Positions 47,309 to 56,542 of a stretch of 64,000 bases of DNA are shown here, in pieces. Under the pieces are notes generated by a model, which was not told the DNA's origin, did no database searches, and was given only the letters and a program-made list of their open reading frames with translations. Made by a program: the position numbers and the translations under genes. Within the stretch, counting starts at the first letter, position 1. Every line of letters starts with the position of its first letter. This DNA is from Ectothiorhodospira sp. BSL-9 (GTDB lineage: Bacteria > Pseudomonadota > Gammaproteobacteria > Ectothiorhodospirales > Ectothiorhodospiraceae). Location of the stretch: the NCBI RefSeq assembly GCF_001632845.1, contig NZ_CP011994.1, forward strand, positions 744,001 to 808,000. The letters run 5' to 3'.

Positions 47309-49501
47309 ATGCGCATCCGCTGGCCAGCTCTCACCCACACGCTCCTGTGGGCACTCCTGGTTGCAGGACTCCCGGCGGCTGTCCTGAGCAGCGGGCCCAC
47401 CATCGCTCAGACCGATGACCCAACAGGCCTGCCGCAGGAAGCGATCACAGACGAACTGCTGGTACGCACCCAACCCCACATGGGGCAAGCGCGGGCGCTT
47501 TCAGCGCCACGCACAGGCCCCGGCCTGCGATCCCAGGGCTGGCAACGCGTGAAGATCCCCGATGGCATGGACCTGGACGAGGCCCTTGAGTGGCAGCGCC
47601 AACAGGTGGGCGTGGTTCATGTGGAGCCCAATTACCGGGTCAAGCTCGTTTCAGTCCTCCCGGATGACCCGGCGCTTTACGAGCAATGGGCCCTGGGTAC
47701 CAACGTAAACCGCGCAACGCCCTCTGGTGACATCAATGCGCCTCCTGCATGGGCACGGACCACCGGGAGTCGGGAGATCGTCGTGGCCCTGCTGGATTCC
47801 GGTGTCGATCTGGGACACGAGGATCTGGCCGCGAACATCTGGGTGAACCCCACGCCGCAAGCCCCCGACACCTGTCCGACGCCGGATTCGGGCCAGGCCT
47901 GCTACCCGGGTGACCAAAACGGCTGGAACTTCATAGACAACAAGCCTGACCCCACGGACGATCACGGCCATGGCACTCACGTGGCCGGCATCGTGGGCGC
48001 CGTGGGCAACAACGGCATCGGCGTGGCGGGAATCAACTGGGAAGTGAGCCTCATGCCGCTCAAGTTCCTGGATGAACGCGGCAACGGACGTATCTCGGAT
48101 GTCATCGACGCCATTCACTATGCTGTGGACAACGGCGCCCATGTGATCAACGCCAGCTATTCCACCCCAGGCGAGTCCGTCGCCGAGCGTGAAGCCATTG
48201 AATATGCCCGGGACGCAGGTGTGCTCTTCGTGGCGGCCGGCGGTAACGATCGCCGCAACCTGGATGAACGCCCCATCTATCCGGCTGCCCACCAGCTGGA
48301 GAATGTGATCGCCGTAGGCTCCAGCACTCGCAACGGCACCCTTTCCTCCACTTCCAACACCGGCCCGAACACCCTGCACCTGGCGGCACCGGGCGAAGGC
48401 ATCCTGAGCACATGGCCCAAGGGCATCTCCTGTGCCGGCAACACCGACGCCTCATACTGCCTGGTGAGTGGCACATCCATGTCGGCTCCCATGGTCACCG
48501 GCGCCGCTGCCCTTCTCTGGTCTCAGATGGACATGGATGATCCCACCACGTGGAGACGCGTACGCGAGCGCATCCTCACCACCACCCGCACGGAGGGAGG
48601 CGCTCATCACACCCTGACGGGCGGCATTCTGGATCTGGACCGATTACTGAATGCGGACCCAGCCACCCTGCCCCCTTTCCAGCCCACGCATCTTGAAGTC
48701 CGCTCGGGTGATAGCGGTATGGAACTGAGCTGGTTGAACAACTCCGCCATTGCCACAGGCCAGAGCCTTGAGCGTTGCGCAGCTCATGAACTGAATCAGG
48801 GCCAATGCGCCGAGGGCGACTTCCAGCCTTTGGGACCTGCGCCCCCCCAGGCCAGCCAGTTCACGGACATGGGCACCCAGGGACAGGAAGGGACCCTCTA
48901 CACCTACCGGGTCCGCGCCTCCAGCGACCAGGGAGAATCCCCCTGGTCCAACATGGCACAGATCTCCACGCCCCCGCTGGCCCCTACCGATCTCAACGCC
49001 ACCCGTTTCAGTGACGGCATTCGCCTCACCTGGACCAACCGCTCCCAGACGGCCGAGCGCCTCCGCCTGGAGCGGTCGCGCGATGGAGATAATTTCTCAG
49101 AGATCGCCGAACTCCCCCGAGACGCCGAACGCTATGAAGACACGCTCACCCGGGAAGGTGACTACCGATATCGTCTATGCGCCGACCATGGCATCACCGG
49201 TTGTTCAGACTACGCCACCACGGCCGCAGTGCAATTTCGTCTGAGAGTTTCCTCCAACGGCAGCACCTGCCTGGTGAACTCCGCCACCGCCGGACTACCG
49301 GCCCAGGAACGGGATACCGTGCTCACCGCCCTGCGGGAGGTGCGGGATGAGAGGCTCACGCCCCATGCACCTGGCCGGTGGCTGGTAGCCACCTATTATC
49401 GCGCCAGCCCCACTTTGGTGGAGTGGATGCAGGGGTCGGAGAGGCGGGAGCAGGTGGTATTGGGGATGATTCTCAAAACCTGGGAGTGGGTGGCCGAATA
49501 G
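47309..49501 (+). CDS. Secreted subtilisin-like (S8) protease with Fn3-like and CFI-box-like C-terminus
   Basis: A 730-residue exported protease. Signal peptide about 1-34, then a propeptide-like region (about 45-110, ending GVVHVEPNYRVKL). The catalytic domain shows all three residues: Asp163 (LLDSGVDLGH), His221 (DHGHGTHVAG) and Ser390 (SGTSMSAPMVTGAA). Two Fn3-like domains follow (about 475-650). The last 70 residues (CLVNSATAGL, then LREVRDERLTPHAPGRWLVA) resemble the CFI-box C-terminal domain with its usual CFIATAAYG core altered. ATG at 47309 has GGAG upstream. A likely type II secretion client given the gsp operon nearby (inference). Confidence 0.88.
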   Translation: MRIRWPALTHTLLWALLVAGLPAAVLSSGPTIAQTDDPTGLPQEAITDELLVRTQPHMGQARALSAPRTGPGLRSQGWQRVKIPDGMDLDEALEWQRQQVGVVHVEPNYRVKLVSVLPDDPALYEQWALGTNVNRATPSGDINAPPAWARTTGSREIVVALLDSGVDLGHEDLAANIWVNPTPQAPDTCPTPDSGQACYPGDQNGWNFIDNKPDPTDDHGHGTHVAGIVGAVGNNGIGVAGINWEVSLMPLKFLDERGNGRISDVIDAIHYAVDNGAHVINASYSTPGESVAEREAIEYARDAGVLFVAAGGNDRRNLDERPIYPAAHQLENVIAVGSSTRNGTLSSTSNTGPNTLHLAAPGEGILSTWPKGISCAGNTDASYCLVSGTSMSAPMVTGAAALLWSQMDMDDPTTWRRVRERILTTTRTEGGAHHTLTGGILDLDRLLNADPATLPPFQPTHLEVRSGDSGMELSWLNNSAIATGQSLERCAAHELNQGQCAEGDFQPLGPAPPQASQFTDMGTQGQEGTLYTYRVRASSDQGESPWSNMAQISTPPLAPTDLNATRFSDGIRLTWTNRSQTAERLRLERSRDGDNFSEIAELPRDAERYEDTLTREGDYRYRLCADHGITGCSDYATTAAVQFRLRVSSNGSTCLVNSATAGLPAQERDTVLTALREVRDERLTPHAPGRWLVATYYRASPTLVEWMQGSERREQVVLGMILKTWEWVAE

Positions 49502-49567
49502 GCTGGTCGCTCGCGAAGTATCGTGCCGAAACCTCCCAAACTTATCCTGAGGCATACCTCTACACCC

Positions 49568-49597
49568 AAGGCTTGTAGGAATATCCCTACAAGCCTT
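49568..49597. terminator. 12-bp perfect hairpin after the S8 protease gene
   Basis: AAGGCTTGTAGG and CCTACAAGCCTT pair perfectly around AATATC, 66 bases after the protease stop. No T run follows, so it is either an inefficient terminator or a repeat. It marks the left edge of a lower-GC stretch. Confidence 0.45.
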
Positions 49598-49757
49598 GCG
49601 ATCAATGCGCCCATTTCCCTGACGAAGCGCATGGAAATACAACCTCAATTTTTTCAGACTTTATTCACCTATTGGAGAACTCTCATCAACAGGTCAATCA
49701 GTCACCATTGCAGCCATCAAGCCAATACTTGCCATAGCTGATCTAAAGGGAAGACTC

Positions 49758-51902
49758 ATGCAAAAACAACAACCGGGATACTTTACCCGCTCCTGCTTAG
49801 TCGTTGCCTGTGCCGCCGCATTTTCCGTCCCACTCTCGGGATGCCTTGGAAGCTCATCAAGCAGCACCACATCGCCAACGGATCCTATAACAAGCGAACC
49901 AGACGCGTTGCCCACCATCACCGGTACAGTGGATATTCCTGAAGCCAACTTCCAGCCCACAATAAGCCAATCCAGGCACCAAAATGCTGTCCGGCTCGCA
50001 GGTGACTTCCTCATTGGGACGGCAAACGCACAAGCAGGCCCGGGCCCCTATTGGATTGAGTTAATCCGCGTAAATCCCCATAGAGACGACGATGTAATAT
50101 CAGGCATCGATGGTCAGCAATTGAGATCACCAATATCCGACGATGGCACCTACACGATCGAGATCCCACAAGATATCGAAATAAGCACGAGATTGGTACT
50201 TCGGGTTATCCAAGATGGTGAAAGCGAACCGGTCCTCCGCGCGATTGTCACCGGAGACCGAGTGAACGTCGATCCGATTTCAGAGTTCATAACCGCAGCA
50301 CTCATGGACAGTCAAGTCCAATTGGACCAAATCTCTGTTGACGAAGTAATGAACCTTCGCGCGGCCGCAGAATCGGTGAGCATTGACGAGGCCGATCGCG
50401 GCACCACCGAAAGTTGGATTAATGCCCTCAAGGCGTCCGCAGGAAATATCGTCAATAGTGAAATTACTGAACTGAGCCTAGCCCCAGCGGATTATAGCTC
50501 CCTGGGCACCCACTATAAGACGTACCACATTGGCAAAGGGCTAGGCTTTGAAAGTGAAATGCCTCGAGTGGCCACACAATTCGAAGAGGGACACGGATTC
50601 TCCTTCCGCTCCGACTCCAACGGTGAAGCCGAGCTTGCTGAATCCACATTTTATGTCAACGTCACTGACTTGTCACTCAATGAAAACCAATTGAATTCAT
50701 ACACGACCAATGAACCCCCACACATTGTAACCGGGCTACGCTTCAGACAAGGAGGCGCATTAAGCGTGGCCATGCCTGGTGAAACAAACTACGAGCAACT
50801 GGATCACGGTACTTTTGCTGCTGTACATGCGCCAGGCACCTTCCGACTTCAAAGTATACCGGCGATACCAACAGACAGCTCCATCGAATGGGATGAGCCT
50901 TATGCCTTTGTGGGGCTCAATCGAGACTCTCAAAGACATTATTACCAATCTGGCGCCCAGGGACCGGAAGATCTCGACCTTGAGTCTGAAGCCGACCTTC
51001 AGGGATGGCGCGAATCCCTGGCTTTAGATCTTATGGTTGCGAGCGGCACCCGCCCTGAACTGCGAGAGAGTTACGGCTTGGTGCGAATCGCACACGAACT
51101 CGGTAACAATGGATGCAATGGCATTCGAACTGAGGCCATGCTTGCACAGAATCCCGACGGTGAGGGAGGTTATAGCATCGGGGAAGTGTTATCAGAAGGA
51201 TTCATTCATGCTGGCTGTAACGATGTTTCCATAGATCCGCCACCGGAAACAATTAGACTAATTGCACTACAAAATGGTCGTGGCGAAATGATGCTGCAGG
51301 TCGATGGAACAGATATCAGCATGACTGGACATGGCGAGCCCGAAGGGCGTCTCTGGGTGATACCAGAGCGCGATGTCGCGAAGAGCGGGGACGATTACAC
51401 CTTCATTGAAGAATCCCTCTTGATCGGCATGGCGGTGGACCCCGGCTTTCCTGACGTTGCAAAAACAACATGGCAGTTTTTCGGATACGAGTCTACGTAT
51501 GACACATCGTCGTCAGGCCCCATCAGGATCAGCGGCTTGCTAGGCGGCCAAGTTGGTTTCTGCGGAGAGGTTGATCACGTAAGTCGCCTCGCCTTTTATC
51601 CGAACCGCGAGGCGCAAGTCAGTCGAGTTGGCTCGGGTGAAATCAACCTCGAACATGCTGATCCTAGTAAGGTAATTTATGAAGATTCGGCCCAAGTCGC
51701 TTATGAACAGAATGGCGGCATCACCATCACGATCCCCGGAGACAATGACTCAGGGCGTTGGGAAGCTAAGGGTTTCGTCAGTGCCGATGGAGAGATGATG
51801 CTTTTGGTTAGCCGTGAGTATGCTACTGACAACACCTTGAAGGGCACGGGCATCATGATCGCGGTTAAAAACGAGGAGCGAGAGGATCCCTGCTCACAAT
51901 AA
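49758..51902 (+). CDS. Lipoprotein of unknown function in lower-GC DNA
   Basis: A 714-residue predicted lipoprotein with signal segment CLVVACAAAFSVPLSG followed by Cys29 and a serine-rich linker (SSSSSTTSPTDP). The first part (about 50-240) includes ITGTVDIPEANFQ and TYTIEIPQDIEISTRLVLRV, a beta-rich segment seen in carboxypeptidase-regulatory-like or adhesin lipoproteins. The rest (about 250-700) shows no recognised domain; repeated RLIALQNGRGEMMLQVDG-type strands suggest beta structure. Codon use and GC content are visibly lower than the surroundings, a sign of recent acquisition. AAGGGA lies before the ATG. Function unknown. Confidence 0.75.
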   Translation: MQKQQPGYFTRSCLVVACAAAFSVPLSGCLGSSSSSTTSPTDPITSEPDALPTITGTVDIPEANFQPTISQSRHQNAVRLAGDFLIGTANAQAGPGPYWIELIRVNPHRDDDVISGIDGQQLRSPISDDGTYTIEIPQDIEISTRLVLRVIQDGESEPVLRAIVTGDRVNVDPISEFITAALMDSQVQLDQISVDEVMNLRAAAESVSIDEADRGTTESWINALKASAGNIVNSEITELSLAPADYSSLGTHYKTYHIGKGLGFESEMPRVATQFEEGHGFSFRSDSNGEAELAESTFYVNVTDLSLNENQLNSYTTNEPPHIVTGLRFRQGGALSVAMPGETNYEQLDHGTFAAVHAPGTFRLQSIPAIPTDSSIEWDEPYAFVGLNRDSQRHYYQSGAQGPEDLDLESEADLQGWRESLALDLMVASGTRPELRESYGLVRIAHELGNNGCNGIRTEAMLAQNPDGEGGYSIGEVLSEGFIHAGCNDVSIDPPPETIRLIALQNGRGEMMLQVDGTDISMTGHGEPEGRLWVIPERDVAKSGDDYTFIEESLLIGMAVDPGFPDVAKTTWQFFGYESTYDTSSSGPIRISGLLGGQVGFCGEVDHVSRLAFYPNREAQVSRVGSGEINLEHADPSKVIYEDSAQVAYEQNGGITITIPGDNDSGRWEAKGFVSADGEMMLLVSREYATDNTLKGTGIMIAVKNEEREDPCSQ

Positions 51903-51987
51903 TAACGCTTGCGGTAACATCAGATGGCTTCCATAAGTGCTAGTGAGTGACACCATGACTTCTTAGTATCGAACAACGAAGCCAATT

Positions 51988-52015
51988 CCGTGGGTGGGGT
52001 TGACCCCACCCACGG
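51988..52015. terminator. 12-bp perfect GC hairpin between convergent genes
   Basis: CCGTGGGTGGGG and CCCCACCCACGG pair around TTGA, between the lipoprotein gene and the convergent beta-helix gene. A run of eight T starts 25 bases later on the + strand. It probably acts as a terminator for the lipoprotein gene. The rest of 51903-52175 shows no gene. Confidence 0.55.
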
Positions 52016-52175
52016 TGCCTTAGCAACTGCAACAGAACAATTTTTTTTGGATGCCCCTGTACAGGTCGCGCTCTAGGAACGCCAGAAACGTGAAGGAAAT
52101 CCTGGGCGCGCACCATGGCGGGTCAAACCTGCCACCTCACTCCTCAGAGCCACACCACAGAATAACCTCACGGAG

Positions 52176-53342
52176 TCAGTCGACAGCCAAGTCCGTGAGA
52201 ATCACCCCACGTGCCGAGAAGGTATTGGGCTCGATGGAAAACACCTGACCCACATTCGACAGATCGCCCAGACCATGTGCGTAGATGAAACCTCCATCGG
52301 AAACCTGCATGGCAGTGCCGGTGTTTGCCAGATTAGCGCTCAACAGGTTGATCTGCCCGCCCCGGAAAGCATTGGCAGCGATGGCACGCTGATTGATCAC
52401 CGCGCCATGGGCTTCGATCAGACTCACGTTGTCGGCACGCAGGCCTTCGCCCGATCCATGACCGGATAAATCCGCAGCACGGGCATCAATGCGCGAAGCC
52501 CGGCGCGCCCAGGCCCCGATGTCTCCACCGTCCAGTCTTGCGGACCGCAGATTGGCATCGCTCATGTGGCGGGCATGGATTGCCCAGCGGGAACCCTGCA
52601 ATGTGGAAAACCGGCCCGTCAGGGTCGAGCCGTTATTGACAGTGGCCCCGTCCCGGAACCCCACAAACCCACCATTGGGGGTCAACACGGCACTGGAGCC
52701 CCTGTTGGCCAGCAGGCCCACGGCATCACCGCCAGCCACCTGCTCAAAAATCACGTCAATTTTCGGTGACTCACTGCCGAACTGGAGGTTGAAGAATGGC
52801 GCGCTACCGCGGTCATCGTCCGCATTGGCGAAGCCGGTAGTATCCACCATGACCGGGCTATTGCCGGTCAGACGAATGTGGGACAGATCGGTGTTATGCA
52901 TATTGACCTGTTCATTGAGCACCACGCCCTCCAGGATCGTCACCACGACGCCCTCACCACGCTCGCCGCTGTGCCGGCTTCTCACGGCAGAGGCCACGCC
53001 CAGCGCCTCGTTCAAGGACTGGAAGTGACCATTGGCGCCCACAGTGAACTCCACGCCCCCATCGACAACCACCACGCCCTGATCCTGGTTGGCAAAAGGC
53101 CGCCCCGGCGGCTGAGAACCCCGCGGCAGGCGTGAGTTCACCTGATCCCGGATTTGCTCGGAGAGGAGATGCGATGCTCCTCGATCATCAATCCAGTAGA
53201 GGCCAGGCACTCCCGGTCCTGAGGCCTGCACCTGCAGTGACCAGGCAAATGCCAACAGGGCAAACACCAATGCCATGCTTCCTGGAAACAACCCACCAAT
53301 GCTCCAACCCGCGGCGATCCTACGATGATTCCTGCGTGCCAT
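52176..53342 (-). CDS. Exported beta-helix-like protein
   Basis: A 388-residue protein with an N-terminal hydrophobic export segment (about 18-40, SMALVFALLAFAWSLQVQAS). FTVGANGHFQSLNEALGVAS, then VVVTILEGVVLNEQVNMHNT, resembles the opening of pectin-lyase-fold proteins. Repeated short strands with Asn/Gly turns (GATVNNGSTLTGRFSTLQGS, NLRSARLDGGDIGAWARRAS) point to a right-handed beta-helix. No catalytic motif was recognised; it may be an adhesin or passenger-like protein. It is encoded next to other exported proteins. Confidence 0.65.
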   Translation of the reverse strand: MARRNHRRIAAGWSIGGLFPGSMALVFALLAFAWSLQVQASGPGVPGLYWIDDRGASHLLSEQIRDQVNSRLPRGSQPPGRPFANQDQGVVVVDGGVEFTVGANGHFQSLNEALGVASAVRSRHSGERGEGVVVTILEGVVLNEQVNMHNTDLSHIRLTGNSPVMVDTTGFANADDDRGSAPFFNLQFGSESPKIDVIFEQVAGGDAVGLLANRGSSAVLTPNGGFVGFRDGATVNNGSTLTGRFSTLQGSRWAIHARHMSDANLRSARLDGGDIGAWARRASRIDARAADLSGHGSGEGLRADNVSLIEAHGAVINQRAIAANAFRGGQINLLSANLANTGTAMQVSDGGFIYAHGLGDLSNVGQVFSIEPNTFSARGVILTDLAVD

Positions 53343-53660
53343 GATATGCCCTCCTCAGAGCCAATCGTTAAGCGAGAATGGCCAGGCCCGGTGGCCCGGC
53401 CGGCAGGCCGTGCCCCGGGTTTTCATTCCTGGAAAAACCCTTAAGGGCAGCAGCGCCCCCAGGCTTTCATGGCAACGTGTCTCCCGGATGAAGCGTGGCT
53501 GAAGCTTTTGTGGCGATGAGGTGCTGATCACCCCTGACATGACGGCATGGGACTGCATGAACCCAGGGGAAGAGCAAACCTGCCCCCCCCACTGGCCTCA
53601 AAGCCCGCTTGCCCTGTATCTTGTGGGACTTTCCCGAGCCCACGAGATGCTGAGCCTCAG
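53343..53660. other. Divergent spacer, beta-helix gene to MFS gene
   Basis: A 318-base region with no convincing gene. It contains a 7-bp hairpin GGGTTTT/AAAACCC (53417-53440) in the leader of the beta-helix gene, and a run of eight C near 53582. No clear promoter match was found. Confidence 0.4.
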
Positions 53661-55064
53661 ATGACCCAGACCACCGCATCCGAACCACCGCACAGTGCCC
53701 ACCGGATCGGGCCCATCTATCTGGCGCCCGGGGTCATGCCGTTTCATGGCTGGACCTTCTTCTACGCGGGATTCGTGTCCATCGGCCTGATCGTGTTCAT
53801 CACCATCGGGCAGACGTACATCCTCAACGAGCACCTGAACATCCCCATCGAGGAGCAGGGCACGCTCAGCGGGGATCTGGTGTTCTGGACCGAGGTGGTG
53901 GCGCTGCTGCTGTTCATACCGGCAGGGATACTCATCGACAAGATCGGGCGAAGGCCGATCTACATCGCCGGGTTCATGCTGATTGCCGCCTGCTACGTGC
54001 TCTATCCCATGGCGGGCTCGGCGGAAGACCTGTTCATCTACCGCATCTTCTACGCCATGGGCATCGTGGCCATTGCCGGGGCCTTGTCCACGGTGCTGGC
54101 GGACTACCCGGCTGAGCGCTCACGGGGCAAGCTGGTGGCCGTCATCGGCATGCTCAATGGGCTGGGTATCGTGATCATCGGGCAGATGTTCGGGGCCTTC
54201 CCCGACATCTTCACCAGCCGTGGCGTGAGCGGCACCGATGCCGGTCTTTACACATTCCTCATGGTGGCAGCTCTGGCGGTGATCTCCGCCGTCATCATTG
54301 GTTTCGGGCTCAAGCCGGGCGTACCCGCGTCCCGGGAGCCCCAGCCGCCGGTGCGGGAGCTGCTGGTGACCGGCTTTGCGCAGGCAAGAAATCCCCGCAT
54401 CCTGCTCTCCTACGGCGCCGCGTTCATTGCCCGGGGGGATCAGTCCATCAATGCCACCTTCGTGGTGCTGTGGGGCACCACCGTCGGCATCGGCCTGGGG
54501 ATGAGTACGGGCGAGGCGGTGATGCAGGGAACCATCATCTTCATCGTCACACAGGTGGCAGCCCTGGTGTCGGCACCCTTCCTGGGGCCCATCATTGATC
54601 GCCTCAACCGGGTGACCGCCCTGGGCGTGTGCATGGCCATCGCGGCTGCGGGCAACCTGGCCATGATCTTCCTGACCAACCCCCTGGCCACCTATGCCTA
54701 TGCCTTCTTCATCCTGATGGGCATTGGTCAGATGGCCGTGTTCCTGGGGGCCCAGTCGCTGATCGGCCAGGAGGCGCCCAAGCCCAAGCGGGGTTCGGTG
54801 CTGGCGGCCTTCAATATCAGCGGGGCACTGGGCATCCTGCTGATCGTGCTCATCGGCGGGCGACTGTTCGACCAGATCGACCCGCGGGCGCCATTCATCC
54901 TGGTGGGCATCATCAACTTCCTGCTGATCTTCGCCAGCCTGTGGGTGCGCATCAAGTCACCGGGAAGGACCATCACCCAGGTGGAACTGGATCGGGATAC
55001 AGGCCTGGGCGCGGAGGATGATCCGTGGATCGATCCCACCCATCGGCCCGGCGGCGGCGCTTAA
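53661..55064 (+). CDS. Major facilitator superfamily transporter
   Basis: A 467-residue inner-membrane transporter with about twelve hydrophobic segments. The MFS A-motif appears as GILIDKIGRRPIYIAGFMLI between helices 2 and 3, and a related GPIIDRLNRVTALG in the second half. RIFYAMGIVAIAGALSTVLA and PAERSRGKLVAVIGMLNGLG are also typical. Substrate unknown. The ATG at 53661 is preferred over an upstream frame extension. The C-terminal tail is hydrophilic, ending WIDPTHRPGGGA. Confidence 0.85.
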   Translation: MTQTTASEPPHSAHRIGPIYLAPGVMPFHGWTFFYAGFVSIGLIVFITIGQTYILNEHLNIPIEEQGTLSGDLVFWTEVVALLLFIPAGILIDKIGRRPIYIAGFMLIAACYVLYPMAGSAEDLFIYRIFYAMGIVAIAGALSTVLADYPAERSRGKLVAVIGMLNGLGIVIIGQMFGAFPDIFTSRGVSGTDAGLYTFLMVAALAVISAVIIGFGLKPGVPASREPQPPVRELLVTGFAQARNPRILLSYGAAFIARGDQSINATFVVLWGTTVGIGLGMSTGEAVMQGTIIFIVTQVAALVSAPFLGPIIDRLNRVTALGVCMAIAAAGNLAMIFLTNPLATYAYAFFILMGIGQMAVFLGAQSLIGQEAPKPKRGSVLAAFNISGALGILLIVLIGGRLFDQIDPRAPFILVGIINFLLIFASLWVRIKSPGRTITQVELDRDTGLGAEDDPWIDPTHRPGGGA

Positions 55065-55066
55065 CC

Positions 55067-55166
55067 TGAAAGAACCAAGTTACTGTGAAAGAACCAGAGT
55101 TCAGCTACAGCCACTCCCTTCTCCCCCTCGGGGGATAAGGGCTGGGGGTGAGGGGATGAGGGGGTG
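55067..55166. repeat. Intergenic repeat with CCCTTCTCCCCC palindrome
   Basis: TGAAAGAACCA occurs twice (55067 and 55085). It is followed by TTCAGCTACAGCCACTCCCT, which also appears in altered form at 21137 beside the treY repeat, and then a palindrome of C-rich and G-rich arms (about 55116-55141) and GTGAGGGG units. It lies between the convergent MFS and gspN genes and may serve as a terminator. Confidence 0.6.
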
Positions 55167-55209
55167 AGGGCCAGGAGATCCCAAAGGGTTCACCAGTGCG
55201 GGCCGCGCC

Positions 55210-55989
55210 TCAGAGCCTTCCGCTCAGGTTGAGCGGGATGCGACCCTCGCTGTCCTCCCGACCCATGAGGCTCAGTGCCTGACCCAGTCCGGGTTCGGCC
55301 TGGTCACGCGCGCCCAGTCGGCCCTGGATCTGCCAGGGCCCCACCGGGCTCAGGCGAGCGGTGGCCTCCAGGAACAGCGGGCCTCCATGGTCACGGGCCA
55401 CGGCCCGGAGCCAGCCGTTATCGTCGGTGCTCAGTTCGGCACGCAGGTCGCCCAGGGGGATGGCCTGGGGCAGCCCCGAAGCGGCCCCCAGCCAGCCCAG
55501 GGTGCCTTCGGCCCGGGTGAAGCCTGCCTCGTGATGGACATGCACCACCGGAATGTCGGCCAGAATGCGCCCCTCGACGATCACCGGAAAATCCACAAAG
55601 GCATCGGCCAGGTAGGCGGCTGGCAGGTCTGCCCGCAGGTTTTGCAGACGCATCCCGGTGGTGCGCAGACCCAGTTGCGCACTGCCCCCACTCCCGGGCC
55701 GGGCGAACTGGATGTGTGTGCGCAACTCGCCGCGCAACAGCGGCCAGGCAGACACCTGCCAGGCCACCCCCTGTAATGACAGCTCTTCCCAGCGCAGTTG
55801 CTGCACCTCGCCGGACCACACGGAACCGGACAGGCCTTCCACAGCCAGTTCCGGCGGCAGCCAGCCCCGGTCGCGGGCGAGATCGTGGGCCAGGGTGGCG
55901 GGCAATGTAACCATTAGGAAGACGAGGTAGGCGATGAGGCCCGCCAGGACGTAATGCCAGGGCTTGAGAACGAGGCTTTTCAGGGGCAC
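55210..55989 (-). CDS. gspN: Type II secretion system protein N
   Basis: A 259-residue bitopic inner-membrane protein with one N-terminal helix (about 12-32, HYVLAGLIAYLVFLMVTLPA) and a periplasmic region. LSGSVWSGEVQQLRWEELSL and ASAWPLLRGEL-type segments are characteristic of the GspN family. It follows gspM after 67 bases and is the last gene of the gsp operon. Confidence 0.85.
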   Translation of the reverse strand: MPLKSLVLKPWHYVLAGLIAYLVFLMVTLPATLAHDLARDRGWLPPELAVEGLSGSVWSGEVQQLRWEELSLQGVAWQVSAWPLLRGELRTHIQFARPGSGGSAQLGLRTTGMRLQNLRADLPAAYLADAFVDFPVIVEGRILADIPVVHVHHEAGFTRAEGTLGWLGAASGLPQAIPLGDLRAELSTDDNGWLRAVARDHGGPLFLEATARLSPVGPWQIQGRLGARDQAEPGLGQALSLMGREDSEGRIPLNLSGRL

Positions 55990-56056
55990 GTGACTAGGGA
56001 GACTCTATCGTAGGGAATGGAAGCAGGGTTCAGGCTTACCGAAGGTAAGCGGGCCG

Positions 56057-56542
56057 TCAACTCTCCAGCACAAGGCGCACGTTCACCCGCCCACCGGCGG
56101 ACTGGCGATCCACCACCAGGCTGCTGACCTGGATGCCGTACTGGCGACGTAGTTCGTCCAGCCACAGCAGCATGTCATCGAAGGGGGTGTTCTCCATCCA
56201 CACGCGCACCGTATGACCACCCTCGGGCTGGACGCGCCGCAGGGTACCTGCCAAGGGGCCGGATTGGGCGGTGGCGTCGATGATGCCCAGCAGGGATTGT
56301 CCGCCCATGTCGGCGGGGGCCGCCTGGGTCTGGCCACGGGCGCTGCGGATCTGACTGGCAGCCTGCTCCATCCAGGCCAGGTCGGCCTGCAGACGGGCCA
56401 CGTCCTGCTCCATGGCGGCTACCCGGTCACTCAGCGGCAGCCAGATCAGCCAATAGGGCAAGGCCACGCAGAGGAAGAGACCACCCACCACAAGGATGCG
56501 CCGGTCCCGCACCGACTGTTCACGCCACCATGCCTTGATCAT
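56057..56542 (-). CDS. gspM: Type II secretion system protein M
   Basis: A 161-residue inner-membrane protein of the secretion platform: one N-terminal helix (about 16-36, ILVVGGLFLCVALPYWLIWL), then a coiled coil and a small periplasmic ferredoxin-like domain ending VNVRLVLES. It partners GspL. Its ATG overlaps the gspL stop by four bases. Confidence 0.88.
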   Translation of the reverse strand: MIKAWWREQSVRDRRILVVGGLFLCVALPYWLIWLPLSDRVAAMEQDVARLQADLAWMEQAASQIRSARGQTQAAPADMGGQSLLGIIDATAQSGPLAGTLRRVQPEGGHTVRVWMENTPFDDMLLWLDELRRQYGIQVSSLVVDRQSAGGRVNVRLVLES

